Shown here: in pieces, positions 51,301-62,385 of the stretch
Layout: each line of letters starts with the position of its first letter
Numbering within the stretch: position 1 is the first letter of the stretch
Source of the DNA: Phoronis australis
Lineage: Eukaryota > Phoronida > Phoronidae
DNA: 64,000 nucleotides
Reading direction: 5' to 3'
NCBI GenBank assembly: GCA_002633005.1
Contig: NMRA01000019.1
Span: 584,343-648,342, forward strand
Notes under the pieces: generated by a model
Told to the model about the DNA's origin: nothing
The model's database searches: none
What the model saw: the letters and a program-made list of their open reading frames with translations, nothing else
Position numbers and translations under genes: made by a program

Positions 51301-54300
51301 ATTTTGTCTTGTTCACATCAAGTCAGTTGATTTCTGTTGATTTCAGAGCCGAATTTGTTCAACCATGTGTCATCATTGACCATACCCCCTGAGGTGCTTG
51401 GACGTGACTTTAGAACATTTAGGACCTTGTTGAATTCTTACCCTCTGTACAAGAGCAGTAAACTAGTCGGACCTGACATCTCACGCCCTCATGTGGATGA
51501 ATTAGGAATTAAACCAATGAAGTACCTGGACAGGTAGGTGGTTTGAATGCAGTCGATGAAGTGTATAATGTTGTATGTTAACGAATTCCATCTACACATT
51601 AGAAACTCAGTGGTCCATTTCATGGCGTCTTGAACTTTGTCACTATAGACCTGCGCTAGATCAGCTGTTGTCTGTAAGCCTGTTTATCAGAAGCTCTGAT
51701 CCAAGCTCCTTTTGTGTGGAGCAGGTCAAATACATTTAGTGATGACTTTGTGCCATTATAATGCTGGCTAAAGTAAATTGATACGTGAACTAAAACTGGT
51801 GTCAGATTTTTTTAGCTGTGGCTTGAATTCCTTGTGAAAAGTGAGGTTAGGAAATTTTTTTACCTGAAAAACACATTAAGAATTATCCAAAGTAGATGTG
51901 TTAGGTCTCGTTTCTTTGATACCTGCTTTAGTAACTCTTTGAAACGGTGGTTGATAATTGGCCTGTGAGTCGTGATGGGAATGATTAATTCCGGATTTTG
52001 CCTCGATTTGGAAACCATTGTCATCTGGAGTTGAAATCAATTCTCACCTTCTATAGAGATTCACATCTGTTGTCTGAATACTTTATATTTTATGTCATAT
52101 TAAAGTCATGCCGGGGAAAGTATTATTACTGTGCCGTTGGCTGCAATGACAATTCAAGGAAGTGGGATAACCTGGATAAATATCCATGGACTCGGGGTGT
52201 CGCATTTCACCCCTTCCTCATGGTTCTGAAGGACAAAGACTAGCCCGTCATGCACACGGCACCACCGTTGTACAATACATAAATGTGCATGCCTGATGTC
52301 AGTTGCTTCTGACTCTCAAATCCTCTTTTAAGTTCTCAGCTCATTGAAACTTTGGCCAGATCTGTGATATAAATTTTTTCCATAATTTGTCTGATTGCTT
52401 TGCAAAGTTACTGAATCTGTTGCTGTTAGTTAGTGAGCCTGCAGGATGACTTATAGTATTCAATATTTGCACATGGCTTAAAAGTATTGCACAGATAGCC
52501 AATGTACAGTACATGACAAGAATAATCACTGACAAAATGTCCCAGAATTTCCCATCATGGTGGCTGAGAGCGCAAACGGAATTCACCTTCAGAGTAGCTA
52601 GAATAACCCATCTTGACAGGAAACGGTAGTTTGTCTGATCACTTTTGACACGTTCTATAGGCTTCGTATCAATTATGAATCACGTTATTTTCTATCTTTT
52701 TTCCAGCACTTATTGACATGTTTGTGTGTAAGATTGCTACGCTACTTTGTTTGTACGTATTTATTACCAAATGCAGCAGTGTTTAAGATTGAATGATAAA
52801 AATGCTTCTAATTACAGATTTCTGCATGGGGCTGGTGATACAGTCAATGCTGTCACGTGGCACCAGTAAGTTAAAGTACTGTGTGTAGCTAATCTCCCAT
52901 GCTTCACTTGTGTCTAAACCAAATAATCTCTGGAACACAGTGAATGAGTTGAGTCAGATGTGCATTCTTCATAGGTCTTGTCTGCCTAAGTATCCTTCAT
53001 GACTATGGGTTTACCCCTGGCGTTCATCCGAACCCATAGACAATCCATCTTTTGTGTTTGTAAGCTGAACAAAATAAATAAATGACTGAAATCACTTTAA
53101 CTCTCAAAATGCTGTGAAAGTTGACATACTTCGAATTACAACCCAGCTCTTATTGTTTGATGAACTCAGTAAAAAACTGTGTGGCCTTGAATGATACCTC
53201 TAGGTTTACAAACGTTTAAAGCTGAGGGATAAAACTTGTGTGAGCTGACCACACCCACAAGATACTTGTGCTCACTTAAAGCTGCATTTCGCCTTGTTTA
53301 ATTGGCTAAAAACAATCAAATTTGACCTTTTACTCTCATAGAGCCGGTTGTATTGTATTCCTTACCATGACTGGAGTCCCTTATTTAGTACACAAGACAA
53401 AGGCAATGCATAGTTGCGCCATTTTGCAATTTATAGTTTTAGCCTTGGCCAATCGCAATAAACTCTGACACGTTTTCTTGTGTTGTTGATGGATTTGTTG
53501 TTCTAGTTGGTAGCAGAGGTATCATTTCATCACTGTAACAAATATTATGAGATTGATTTTATCAGTAGAGTAAACAGTCTAATTCAATTTTTTGTTTTTT
53601 AGCCCGCTACAGGGCGAAATGTAGCTCATGAATGAATGCATACCGTTCTACACAGCACTTTGTATTCCGAGGTGTGCCTCATAGGTCACCTGAGTTTGTA
53701 TGTTAAAACAACTTATTAAATTGTCTTAAAGAGAATGTGTTTAAAGGGGTACAGTGGAGTTGAGTTTTGAACTTGATTGCTTCAGTATTTGAAACTTGTT
53801 CTTTTAATTGCATTGAGTAGAATATGTGAGGCTGGAGCTTTCCCACTATCCTGGCTGTTTTCAAAATTTGAAATTAAACATTCGTTAACAGAGGTTACAG
53901 ATAATGCTTTTCTTGTAAACTTTTGAAAGAGTTGTTATCGAAACTGATGCATGCTGGCGTGTTTTTCAAAGGCTTAAAGTTGAATTAGCTCTCCATGTTC
54001 TCTGTGGTTGTACTGTGGAGTTCACAGGTGTTATTTTTGGCTTTTTAAAATAGCTTCGTTTTTATTTTATCTGTCGCTTGATGGAGTTCCAATTACAACT
54101 TAAGAAGTAAGTCATCGAGTCAGTTATGTTTTCACATAATAGACACATAGATGTGTCATCACTAGTATCTCAGGTATTTGTTCTGATTGTATTAACACCT
54201 ATACTATGGGCAAGCACGAGACATTTCCGCTAGTCCTGACAGCGAATATGTTTCATCGTGCACTTACATTCAGTTGTTCCAAATCTTTACACAATTATTT

Positions 54301-57300
54301 GTTGCCAAAACTGACTTAACAAATCACTGCTACCTTGGCCAGGTGTGACAGCTCATTAACGTGCCCCACCACTGAATAACTACTGAATCATTGACTGGCA
54401 AATATGCCTGTGAATCTTAGGTATTACCTCAACAGCCGGTTAGCCACTGCTGAGAACTTCACCAGTGTGGATGTGTTGAACCTACTTCCTAAAGATATAT
54501 CACGTATTCATGATGTGATTAGCAGTCAAAAGCCTGGTGCAGAGATATGGCTTGGTGAGACCAGCTCCGCCTTTGGAGGCGGAGCTAAAGGTCTGTCGGA
54601 CAAGTACATAGCTGGATTCTTGTAAGTATGCTATGCGGAGTTGTTGTAAGGACAAATTAGATTTGAACTACTATTAAGATTTTTATATGAACAGCATTCT
54701 TAAATGGTTGGTATATCATTCAGTGTTATTATTCGGTATTACACAGGAAATATTTTGCACTCAGTATTACTAACTTAGTACTTTCCTGTTTGTACATCAA
54801 AGTTGAGAAACATTTTATTAACTTTTTTCTACAACAAATTCATATTTGGAGCATTTGGGCTGCAGATTTTCTTTGAGGTATGATGTGTTGAATGTGATGT
54901 TCCATCTACACTGTACAACCTTATTAAGTATTCTCACTAACTGATGGCAATCTGATGTTGCAAGATGAGATTGTAATGAATTATAGAGGATTTACATTGT
55001 GGTCGTAATAGTGTACATGATGGAATGTCATGTTAAACACAACATGTCTCAAATTTATGTTAAGGTTTATATTTGTTTTGTGGAATTATTCCAAGATGAA
55101 TATGTAATGTCAGCTGATACTGATCATATAATTAAATTTGATGACTAATGCCAAATCTAAGGTTGCCCTTTTCTGTAAGTGTTGCCCATTCTGCCACATT
55201 TATGTATAGACGGAGGGTAAACCATAACTTATCTAGCAACACCCGATGTATTTAATGGAACATATAATATAAACAAAAGTTTGGCACACCTGCGTGATTT
55301 ATCTTTGTACTGTAGTCGAGAAGTATTTCCAAGTTTAGAAATACGTTTTAAGTCAGAACAAGACTGTGCATGTGAATTAACTTTCTTATGCGTCAAAGAG
55401 AGAGGAAAAGTGATATATAAATTCTATTTAAGGTGGCTGGACAAGTTGGGAGTTGCTGCACAGCAAGGTGTGGATTTAGTGATACGTCAATCACTTTATA
55501 AAGGTAGCTACGCACTGATTGACTCTGACTTAAATCCAAGGCCTGTAAGTACATTGTATTAAATATGGAAACGGGACTATACTCAGCTGACACTATCTTC
55601 GATATTATAGGCTACTGTCTCGGCTTGTGTTGCAATGATTTTACAACTTTAAATAAAAAATTTTGACTTGGAGCAGAGATTACAAAAATAATGTTTCTCC
55701 AATCATATTGGTCTTTTGTCAACATGTTGATAACCGACGGCATTTTCAAGGGAACCGTTTCAGATTTTTTAAATAGGTCCTAGTTTTTCAGAAGAAAGCC
55801 TTCAAAAATAAAGAATATGGTCATTCGTGCTCAATATGCTCTAAAAAGTCGATAATTAAAAAAACAAGGACCTATTTCAAAAATCTGAGACATTGTTCTC
55901 TCGAAAATGCCATTATCAACATGTTGACAACAGACCAATATGATTGGAGGAACAATGTTTTTAAAATCTCTGTTCAAAGTCAAAGAAAAAAATTCTTACT
56001 AAAAAACGCATATCTCATGAAAAAATAAAGACAAGTAAACAAGAATAATAAAGTTTGTTAGGAAATTTATTCACCTTTCAGAAAATATATATTTTGTAGG
56101 GGTTAGAGCTATCAGAATTTATGATATTTGCACATAGGTACAACTTGGTACAAGGTTCACAGTTACCTTGCTTAAAGTTTACTGGCAACCTTCTTTAAGT
56201 TTTGCTGTCTCTGTGTATATTATTCATCGCATTCATAAATACTTAGAAACTCCTGTACATGCCTTTGTAATTTTTAAAGTGATGCAATATTCTGTGTTTT
56301 CATTATTAAGTTCAAAATTTTGATGATGCAACAAGTGACCGGGAAACATGATTTTTACACTGATTAGTCATTATAACTCTTCTTAGTCATTTTATTTCCT
56401 TGTCCAGGACTATTGGCTGACTCTAATCTACAAATGGTTCGTTGGTCCAGTTGTTTTGGAGCTCACCAAGACAACAACATCAAGAAATATTCGCTTTTAT
56501 GCTCACTGCTTGCGGAGGTTTGTGTTAAGGAAATCTAGCTTCATTTTACTCATAATTACCAGGATATTAGGACAGAATGAATGTACATAGCTGGTGCCGT
56601 TCCAGAGTATTTACCTGTCGGTGACCTGCTAGGTCCGCAAACACAAACAGGTCTCCGATAGGTAAGTGCTTCATTCCCAATGATAGTCGGCATTGTTATA
56701 AAAACATGCAACTTGTTCAGTTCATATGTTATTCCGTGTGTCATATCTGATTTGTTGTAACATGTTGTAACATCTTTTTCTATAACTGCTGATGCATAAT
56801 GTTGTATTGCGTTTGTAAATTGCCATGTCGTATATTGTTCTTTTGCTAAATATTGTTTTGAAAATGATTAGACCTGTAAAGTAAAGTGGAATACCATGGC
56901 CACGAATTCGTTTTCCAGGTGCTAAACAATATATCGGCTGTACAAACCCAACCCCAGTATTAAGCGGTCAATTCAAATCTTAAAGAACATCGTTTCACTC
57001 TTGCCCTTTTTTCTGCCCTCGAACTGTGTGAAGGTGTTGTGCGTATGGTTGTTTGGGATACACTTAGATACTCGGTCCCCAGGATTGTGAAAACTAACAT
57101 CTCGTCAGCTTGAGATTCGTGGAGCTCACTGTCACAGTGATACTCTGATGCCACCTGAAGTTTTGAGAATGTCACATAATGGCAGGGTGTTGCTTTGAGA
57201 AGTATATTGGAGAGGGGGAGTTCTCATGCTCGTGATTTTCATTATTTATTTGAGAAGATTTTTAAGACATCTGATCATGGTGGCATCTGTTCCAATTCCT

Positions 57301-58985
57301 TTGACAAGCTGTTTGTATAATGTAAAATTACAAATTATTTAAAGTTTTGATTTGAAAATTTATACAAGGAGTATGAAAGTCTTTGTTCTTCTCTGTTATG
57401 CTTTGTTCAACCAAGCAGTCTTACTGAGATTACTACATATTTTGCGAACCAGTTTTCTCCACTGAGCAACAGGTATCAAACTGGTTCTCAAAATACAAAA
57501 CCCCGGACATTTTTAGAACTTTAAGTATTATTTTATGAACTGTTTCTGTCTAAATCATATTGGAAATTGCAGAAGAATGATTCACCTGATTCCCGGTTAC
57601 ATTAATAGTGGGACCTTAAACGTCTTGTTAATATGTTTTTTCCAGACAGTCAAGTGGTGTGGTTCTCTTCGGCTTAAATCTGGATAAGGAATCACCAGCA
57701 TTAATCACATTGACTGGTCTGCTGTCTGGCCATAAAGTGTATGAGTATGTTCTGGAACCAGCAGATGGCAGTCTCACGTCTGAGTAAGTGGATGCTAGAT
57801 AAAGTCTACAAGTATCTCCTGAAACCTGCAGAGGGTAGTCTCACATCTGAGTATACTATGTAGACGCTACATAATACTCTACAGGTATCCCCTAAAACCC
57901 GCAGGCTGATGGTAGTTTCACACCTGTGTTAGTAAGTGCTAGATATAGTCTACAACATGCAGAGGGTAGTCGCACACCCGAGAAAGTAGATGCTAGACAT
58001 AGTCTAGAGGTATCCCCTGAAACCTGTAGAGGGTAGTCTCACACGGAAGTAAGTAGATACTAGATGTAGTTTACAGATATCTCCTGAAACCTGCATGGGG
58101 CAGTCCCACATCTGAGTACACTAAGTAGATGCTTGGTGAATTCATCTCCTGAAACCCGATGACGGTGGTGTCACACCTGATTAAGTGGATGCTAGAGATA
58201 GTCTTCAATTATGTCCTGATACCTACACAAGATAGGATTTACTTTTCCCACATGAACATTTGCCATCACCTTTCATACCTAGTGAACTGCTTATTTTCTG
58301 CAAGTAGTTTATCCCGTTCAGTCTGCCATCTTTTTGATCACATCACGTCACCTAATTAATGTAAATCCGAAAAGATTTCTGCACCCGACCGGGACTCGAA
58401 CCCAGGACCTTGTGCTAACCGTGCGGACGCTCTAACCACTGAGCCATCGGGACTACTGGTGAGACACAGAAATCCAATCGGACTTAGTAGTGTGTCTGAC
58501 CAGTGGTCCCGATGGCTCAGTGGCTAGAGCGTCTGCACGGTTAGCAGAAGGTCCTGGGTTCGAGTTCCGGTCGGGGGCAGAAATCTTTTTGGACTTATAT
58601 TCATTAGGTGACGTGATGTGATCAAAAAGATGGCGGATTGAACGGGATAAACTGCTTGCAACATATTCCACGCCTCACTGAAAAAAGATGATATTTACAT
58701 GCTTATTTTCTGCTTTCTATCCTCAAATGAGAATATTTCAAAGAACTCCATTTGGAGAATTTGAAAGACTGACATGTTTTAGGACTAAGGCTTATACTTA
58801 ATTCTTCTTTTTTGTTTCTTTTCAGTTTTGTATCACTGAATGGTAATGTGTTGTTGATGAAGGATGATAAGACATTCCCGGACATCTACGGTCAGCTTGT
58901 CAACAATACTATTACTTTGCCACCTTTGACCTTTGCCTTCTATACCGTGCCGGATGCCAGACTGAGATCGTGTGGTGCTCATTGA
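48316..58985 (+). CDS. HPSE: Heparanase (endo-beta-glucuronidase, GH79), ten exons
   Basis: Exons are 48316-48515, 49196-49329, 50057-50230, 51347-51533, 52818-52865, 54421-54621, 55433-55544, 56408-56517, 57646-57783 and 58826-58985 (stop TGA). All borders are GT/AG and the sum is 1464 nt, 487 aa. The enzyme cleaves heparan sulphate chains in lysosomes and the extracellular matrix. Residues 1 to about 26 form a signal peptide. Landmarks are [15 protein letters not shown] (N-terminal strand), FELGNEPNLF with acid/base Glu170, VTWHQYYLN, and [13 protein letters not shown] with nucleophile Glu294, followed by the C-terminal beta domain. WLGETSS fits HPSE1; as I recall, vertebrate HPSE2 lacks it. 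The human enzyme has 543 aa. The shortfall falls at the linker between the 8-kDa and 50-kDa chains. The ATG chosen is the one directly before the signal peptide. Confidence 0.95.
53276..53626. mobile_element. MITE-like element in HPSE intron 5
   Basis: The left end ttaaagctgcatttcgcctt is matched in inverted orientation by the right end around agggcgaaatgtagct. The same family occurs at 28112-28467. No coding capacity. Confidence 0.7.
55662..55985. mobile_element. Foldback element with about 120-bp arms in HPSE intron 7
   Basis: The left arm 55662-55781 and right arm 55867-55985 are imperfect inverted copies. They share ccaatcatattggtc, gtcaacatgttgataa and aggtcct (or its complement). The central 85 bp is unique and there is no ORF. 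Confidence 0.8.
57745..58210. repeat. Degenerate tandem array derived from HPSE exon 9 end and donor
   Basis: Exon 9 ends in a stretch around ccagcagatggcagtctcac followed by the donor and gtggatgctagata. Diverged copies follow in the intron at about 57808, 57884, 57954, 58009, 58077 and 58142. Each keeps parts of a ctcctgaaacctgcagaggg block, a tagtctcaca block and a gtaagt- or aagtagatgctaga-like block. Unit length varies from about 55 to 76 bp. Confidence 0.85.
58299..58660. mobile_element. Palindromic pair of tRNA-derived SINE-like units
   Basis: Left arm about 58299-58468 and right arm 58490-58660 are inverted copies round a 21-nt loop. Each arm holds a 74-nt tRNA-like head: minus strand 58380-58453 and plus strand 58506-58579. 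Each has a box A (tggctcagtgg), a box B (ggttcgag) and a T-arm stem. The body after the head carries gatcaaaaagatggcggatt or its complement. It lies in HPSE intron 9. Confidence 0.8.
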
Positions 58986-61433
58986 TGCCTTTTCAGTCTT
59001 TGGAAGATGCTAGCCTTCGATAAATACTCATTATATGCCGACTCATCTGCGTAGTTCTGTTGAAGTTCAAAGTTAGTCAACCATTCGTAAAATGATAATT
59101 CTCTTAAAGTTATGTTGCACACAAACCCGTGAATAGACGAAGCGTTGATTGAACATGAACTTTTTTATTTGTGTGGCGATCGTCTGGTTTTTAAACCCGT
59201 GGAAGTTTCGAAGTTGTTGGTTATCAGCTTTGGAAGAAAAACAGAATTTAGGAGATTGTTGGAAGCAAATTTAGTCTTAGAAGAGAATTTTAAGACAAAA
59301 ATGCTCTTGTATATTCAGATTGTCATTTTGAAAATCTGTTGTCTTCCTTATTTGTGATTATGCTTGTTAACTGGTTAAAACTGAATTGTTTAATTCCACG
59401 ATATGTGCTCAGCATAAAAAGTATTTTGATGGCTTAATACTCTTTGTATAACTATTCAAATTTTGAAAAGTGAGGTGTATAGTTGTCATGAAACTAATAG
59501 TAAGATCAGAACTGGTCATGATATTATAGTCAGATTGTCATTATATAATTTCATGAGCAGGACATTTTATAAAGTGCTTAAAATCACCTATTTCGTATCA
59601 AAAACACCAAAAACTATTCCACCAGTCAATCAGCTATCAAATTATAACACCCACAAACACTGTCTGGCGATATGGTTTTTAGCTAATCTCGGGTTATGGT
59701 CAAAACAAACCCCATAAAATCATGACAACCAATCACTACATAGTCGTCCTCTATTGTGTTTAGTGTGAACACTTGATATTGTAGCTCGTTTTCTCATGGT
59801 TTATGTTACAATAAGGAATGGCGAGGTGATGTATTTGTGGTGGTTGTGCCAAGTTAGTATTTGACCGTGCTGTGGCTCTTTTCACTTTCCTGCGGGACGT
59901 CGGAGAAGGGCAGATATGGCACAGGTTAAATGTACAAGAAACTCTGGTGTTGGTGGACATGACACATTGGCGCTGGGTACGTTCATACATCACACTCGTG
60001 TCAGGTGGAGCTGAGAAACTTTCATTTGAAGTCACGTTTCTTCTATTTTCTCGTTCTTAGGGTATTTTTTTAATGTGAGCAATGCCCCAGAAATCGCTTT
60101 CGCATTATATACGGTTTCTGATTCACGATATTGAATTCAGGATTGTGATGTGCAGTGCTATAAAGGAAAGTTTAATTATGCTGACAAAGTAGTCACTTAC
60201 CAAAACAAGGTAAATTGTGTTTTAAGCACTTTAAGGTTTTCATTCCAATTATTTTTGTGTGTCCACATATTGACATGATGAAAGGTTACAGTTTGGAATA
60301 ATTTTTCGGTATGGATTCTTATTGAGGAGAACATATGTAGCTGGCTTACTTTGTGCCCTCTAGGGGCTATTTTTAGTATATTGATATTTCTCCCTCTATT
60401 GGGAATATTTAAAATAATGATCATTTCTTACATCTCTGTGCTGTATGCAGTGCAAATGGTGGGTGCATAGCAACACTCTGTGCTGTATGCAGTGCAAATG
60501 GTGGGTGCATGGCAACACTCTGTGCTGTATGCAGTGCAAATGGTGGGTGCATAGCAACACAGAATGTTGCTCTTGACTTAATTTTATTTATCATTCCATA
60601 CAAACCATTCCTTGAATATTGTACAGAAACAAAGTATTAAACTGGTATCTCTCTTATGTGATTGACATTGGTGAAATTACTGTCATCAAAGTAGGTCCTG
60701 GAGAAATTTTTTCAGTGACAAAAAGTCTTGGTTTTCATTGAATCATCAAACAGAGTTTGCTTCACCATCGTTTTGCTACTCCGATATGTCTTAAATCATG
60801 CAGCGGTATGTCTGAAATTTTGAAAAAGGATAATCCTTTTTGTTCTTTCATTCTTTAGGATAATACAATGTCTGTATTTGATGGACTGTTGGACTTGACA
60901 TCTATGTTCCTACTTTTATTTTTATATAAACAAATTCCATGAACCATTTTGTAAAACATTTTAATTGCTGTTTTTATGGTTGATTTGCTATAATTCTGCT
61001 ATCAAGTGCCCGCTACCTGTTCCAATAGAAATTCAGTTGTTGCAATTATTGGTTGCTTGGATACTATTTAGCTGTGAATGTATAATTTTGTTCTACTTAG
61101 TTGCAAATGAAACTGAAGATGCAGTTATGTTCTAGGAAATTCGATTTGTGTGGTTATGGGCATTGTTTATTTAATATGCATTTTATTGTTGATCAGGTAT
61201 TGTGTAATGTCCAGTGCAATCCGGTGTTGGGCAATGATGAATTTTCTCAACATTTCAGTAGTGTATGTAGTAGTTTCTATGCTATCATAACAACAGTTGG
61301 CCAACAGAGAGCGTGTGATCATTGGCACTATGGGATGATTGATACCAGTACTGTTCAACTGGCAGAGAAAATAAGTCAGTGTCAGGGAAGCAATATTTGT
61401 TATTGTTTACATTACTTTAATTTATGAAATAAA
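58986..61433 (+). other. Possible long HPSE 3' UTR
   Basis: The first clear AATAAA noticed after the HPSE stop is at 61428-61433. The interval is T-rich, CpG-poor and has only short open frames with no domain. It includes the 42-bp repeat. A shorter UTR using a variant signal is equally possible. Confidence 0.3.
60434..60562. repeat. 42-bp tandem repeat, three copies
   Basis: The unit starts ctctgtgctgtatgcagtgc and recurs at 60434, 60476 and 60518, nearly identical (one a/g change seen). It lies downstream of HPSE, possibly in its 3' UTR. Confidence 0.95.
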
Positions 61434-62321
61434 CGATATTGATAAGAACTGTCTATTTTATCATTCACTTATTCGTGTAGCCTCTGTCCGGTACTTAGGT
61501 GGTGCTTGAGGTCTCAGAAGGTGAGTCCCAAGTCAATAGATGAGTGCAGGTTCATTGCTCCACTGGAACCATTTTGTGATCACTTACTGTTGAAAAAAAT
61601 GTAAAATCCATGTCAAAATGTTTGCAGCAATTGTGATCGTCTCCCTTGTCTTCAGTAGTGTAGTGCTGAGAAATTCATTTTTACACAAGGAAACCTTTTG
61701 AAGAAGTGTTCTCCCTTTAGTTTGAAATTTGTCATTTTGAAAAACGGTACTCGGCTTACGAGCAGGAATGTGAAGGTAAATTTATTGTTTTATAAACTTC
61801 CCAATGGGTGTGAGTTGTGTATTATTGGTAATGGTATTTGTATTGCAGTGAAAACAAACATGGTTAAATGTACAAATCAATGTGATGTGATTGTCTCTAA
61901 CTTGAATTCCATATTTACTTGCGCTTGACTCTGAAACCCAACGGCCTGAATGAGAATGTGGCCATTCCGAAAGCACTGACAAGTGCCTATATGTGAAACA
62001 TTTGAGATGAACTATGTTTTTGACAAAATGACACTAAGATGTGTTTCCATCATATTTGTTCGAGCTAAAAACGTGTGTACCCGGCCTCCCCTTTGGCTGC
62101 CGCAAAAAAAAAACAGCAAGAGCGTAGGGAAATGTTGAGTTTATTAATTAACCCCGGTAATTAACATTATAAGGCTGAAACAAGATTTAAATGTGTGCAG
62201 TTTTAGTGTGTTGGGGGGGGGCTCAGATCCAATTTCAAGTGTCAAATTCGGAACACGGCGCATTCGTAAAGGAACTACGGCTCTCCCGCGATATCCCAGG
62301 CGACCGGCAGTGGTGCTGCGC
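61434..62321. other. Unassigned sequence before the gap
   Basis: No gene was recognised. Poly-A (62103-62112) and poly-G (62212-62221) runs occur near the gap, which may explain the assembly break. Confidence 0.5.
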
Positions 62322-62385
62322 NNNNNNNNNNNNNNNNNNNNNNNNNNNNNNNNNNNNNNNNNNNNNNNNNNNNNNNNNNNNNNNN
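62322..62385. other. Assembly gap (64 N)
   Basis: A continuous run of N. Any frame that crosses it, such as 62191-62841, is not interpretable as a gene. Confidence 0.99.

Noticed and set aside
58380-58579. Two functional tRNA genes
   Set aside because: Acceptor stems pair at only about 5 of 7 positions, position 33 is not U, the minus copy has a broken anticodon stem, and both lie in longer repeated SINE-like units.
61101-61427. 108-aa ORF just before an AATAAA
   Set aside because: Cys/His content at first suggested a small protein, but there is no recognised domain, no splice context and the DNA is low in complexity; 3' UTR is simpler.
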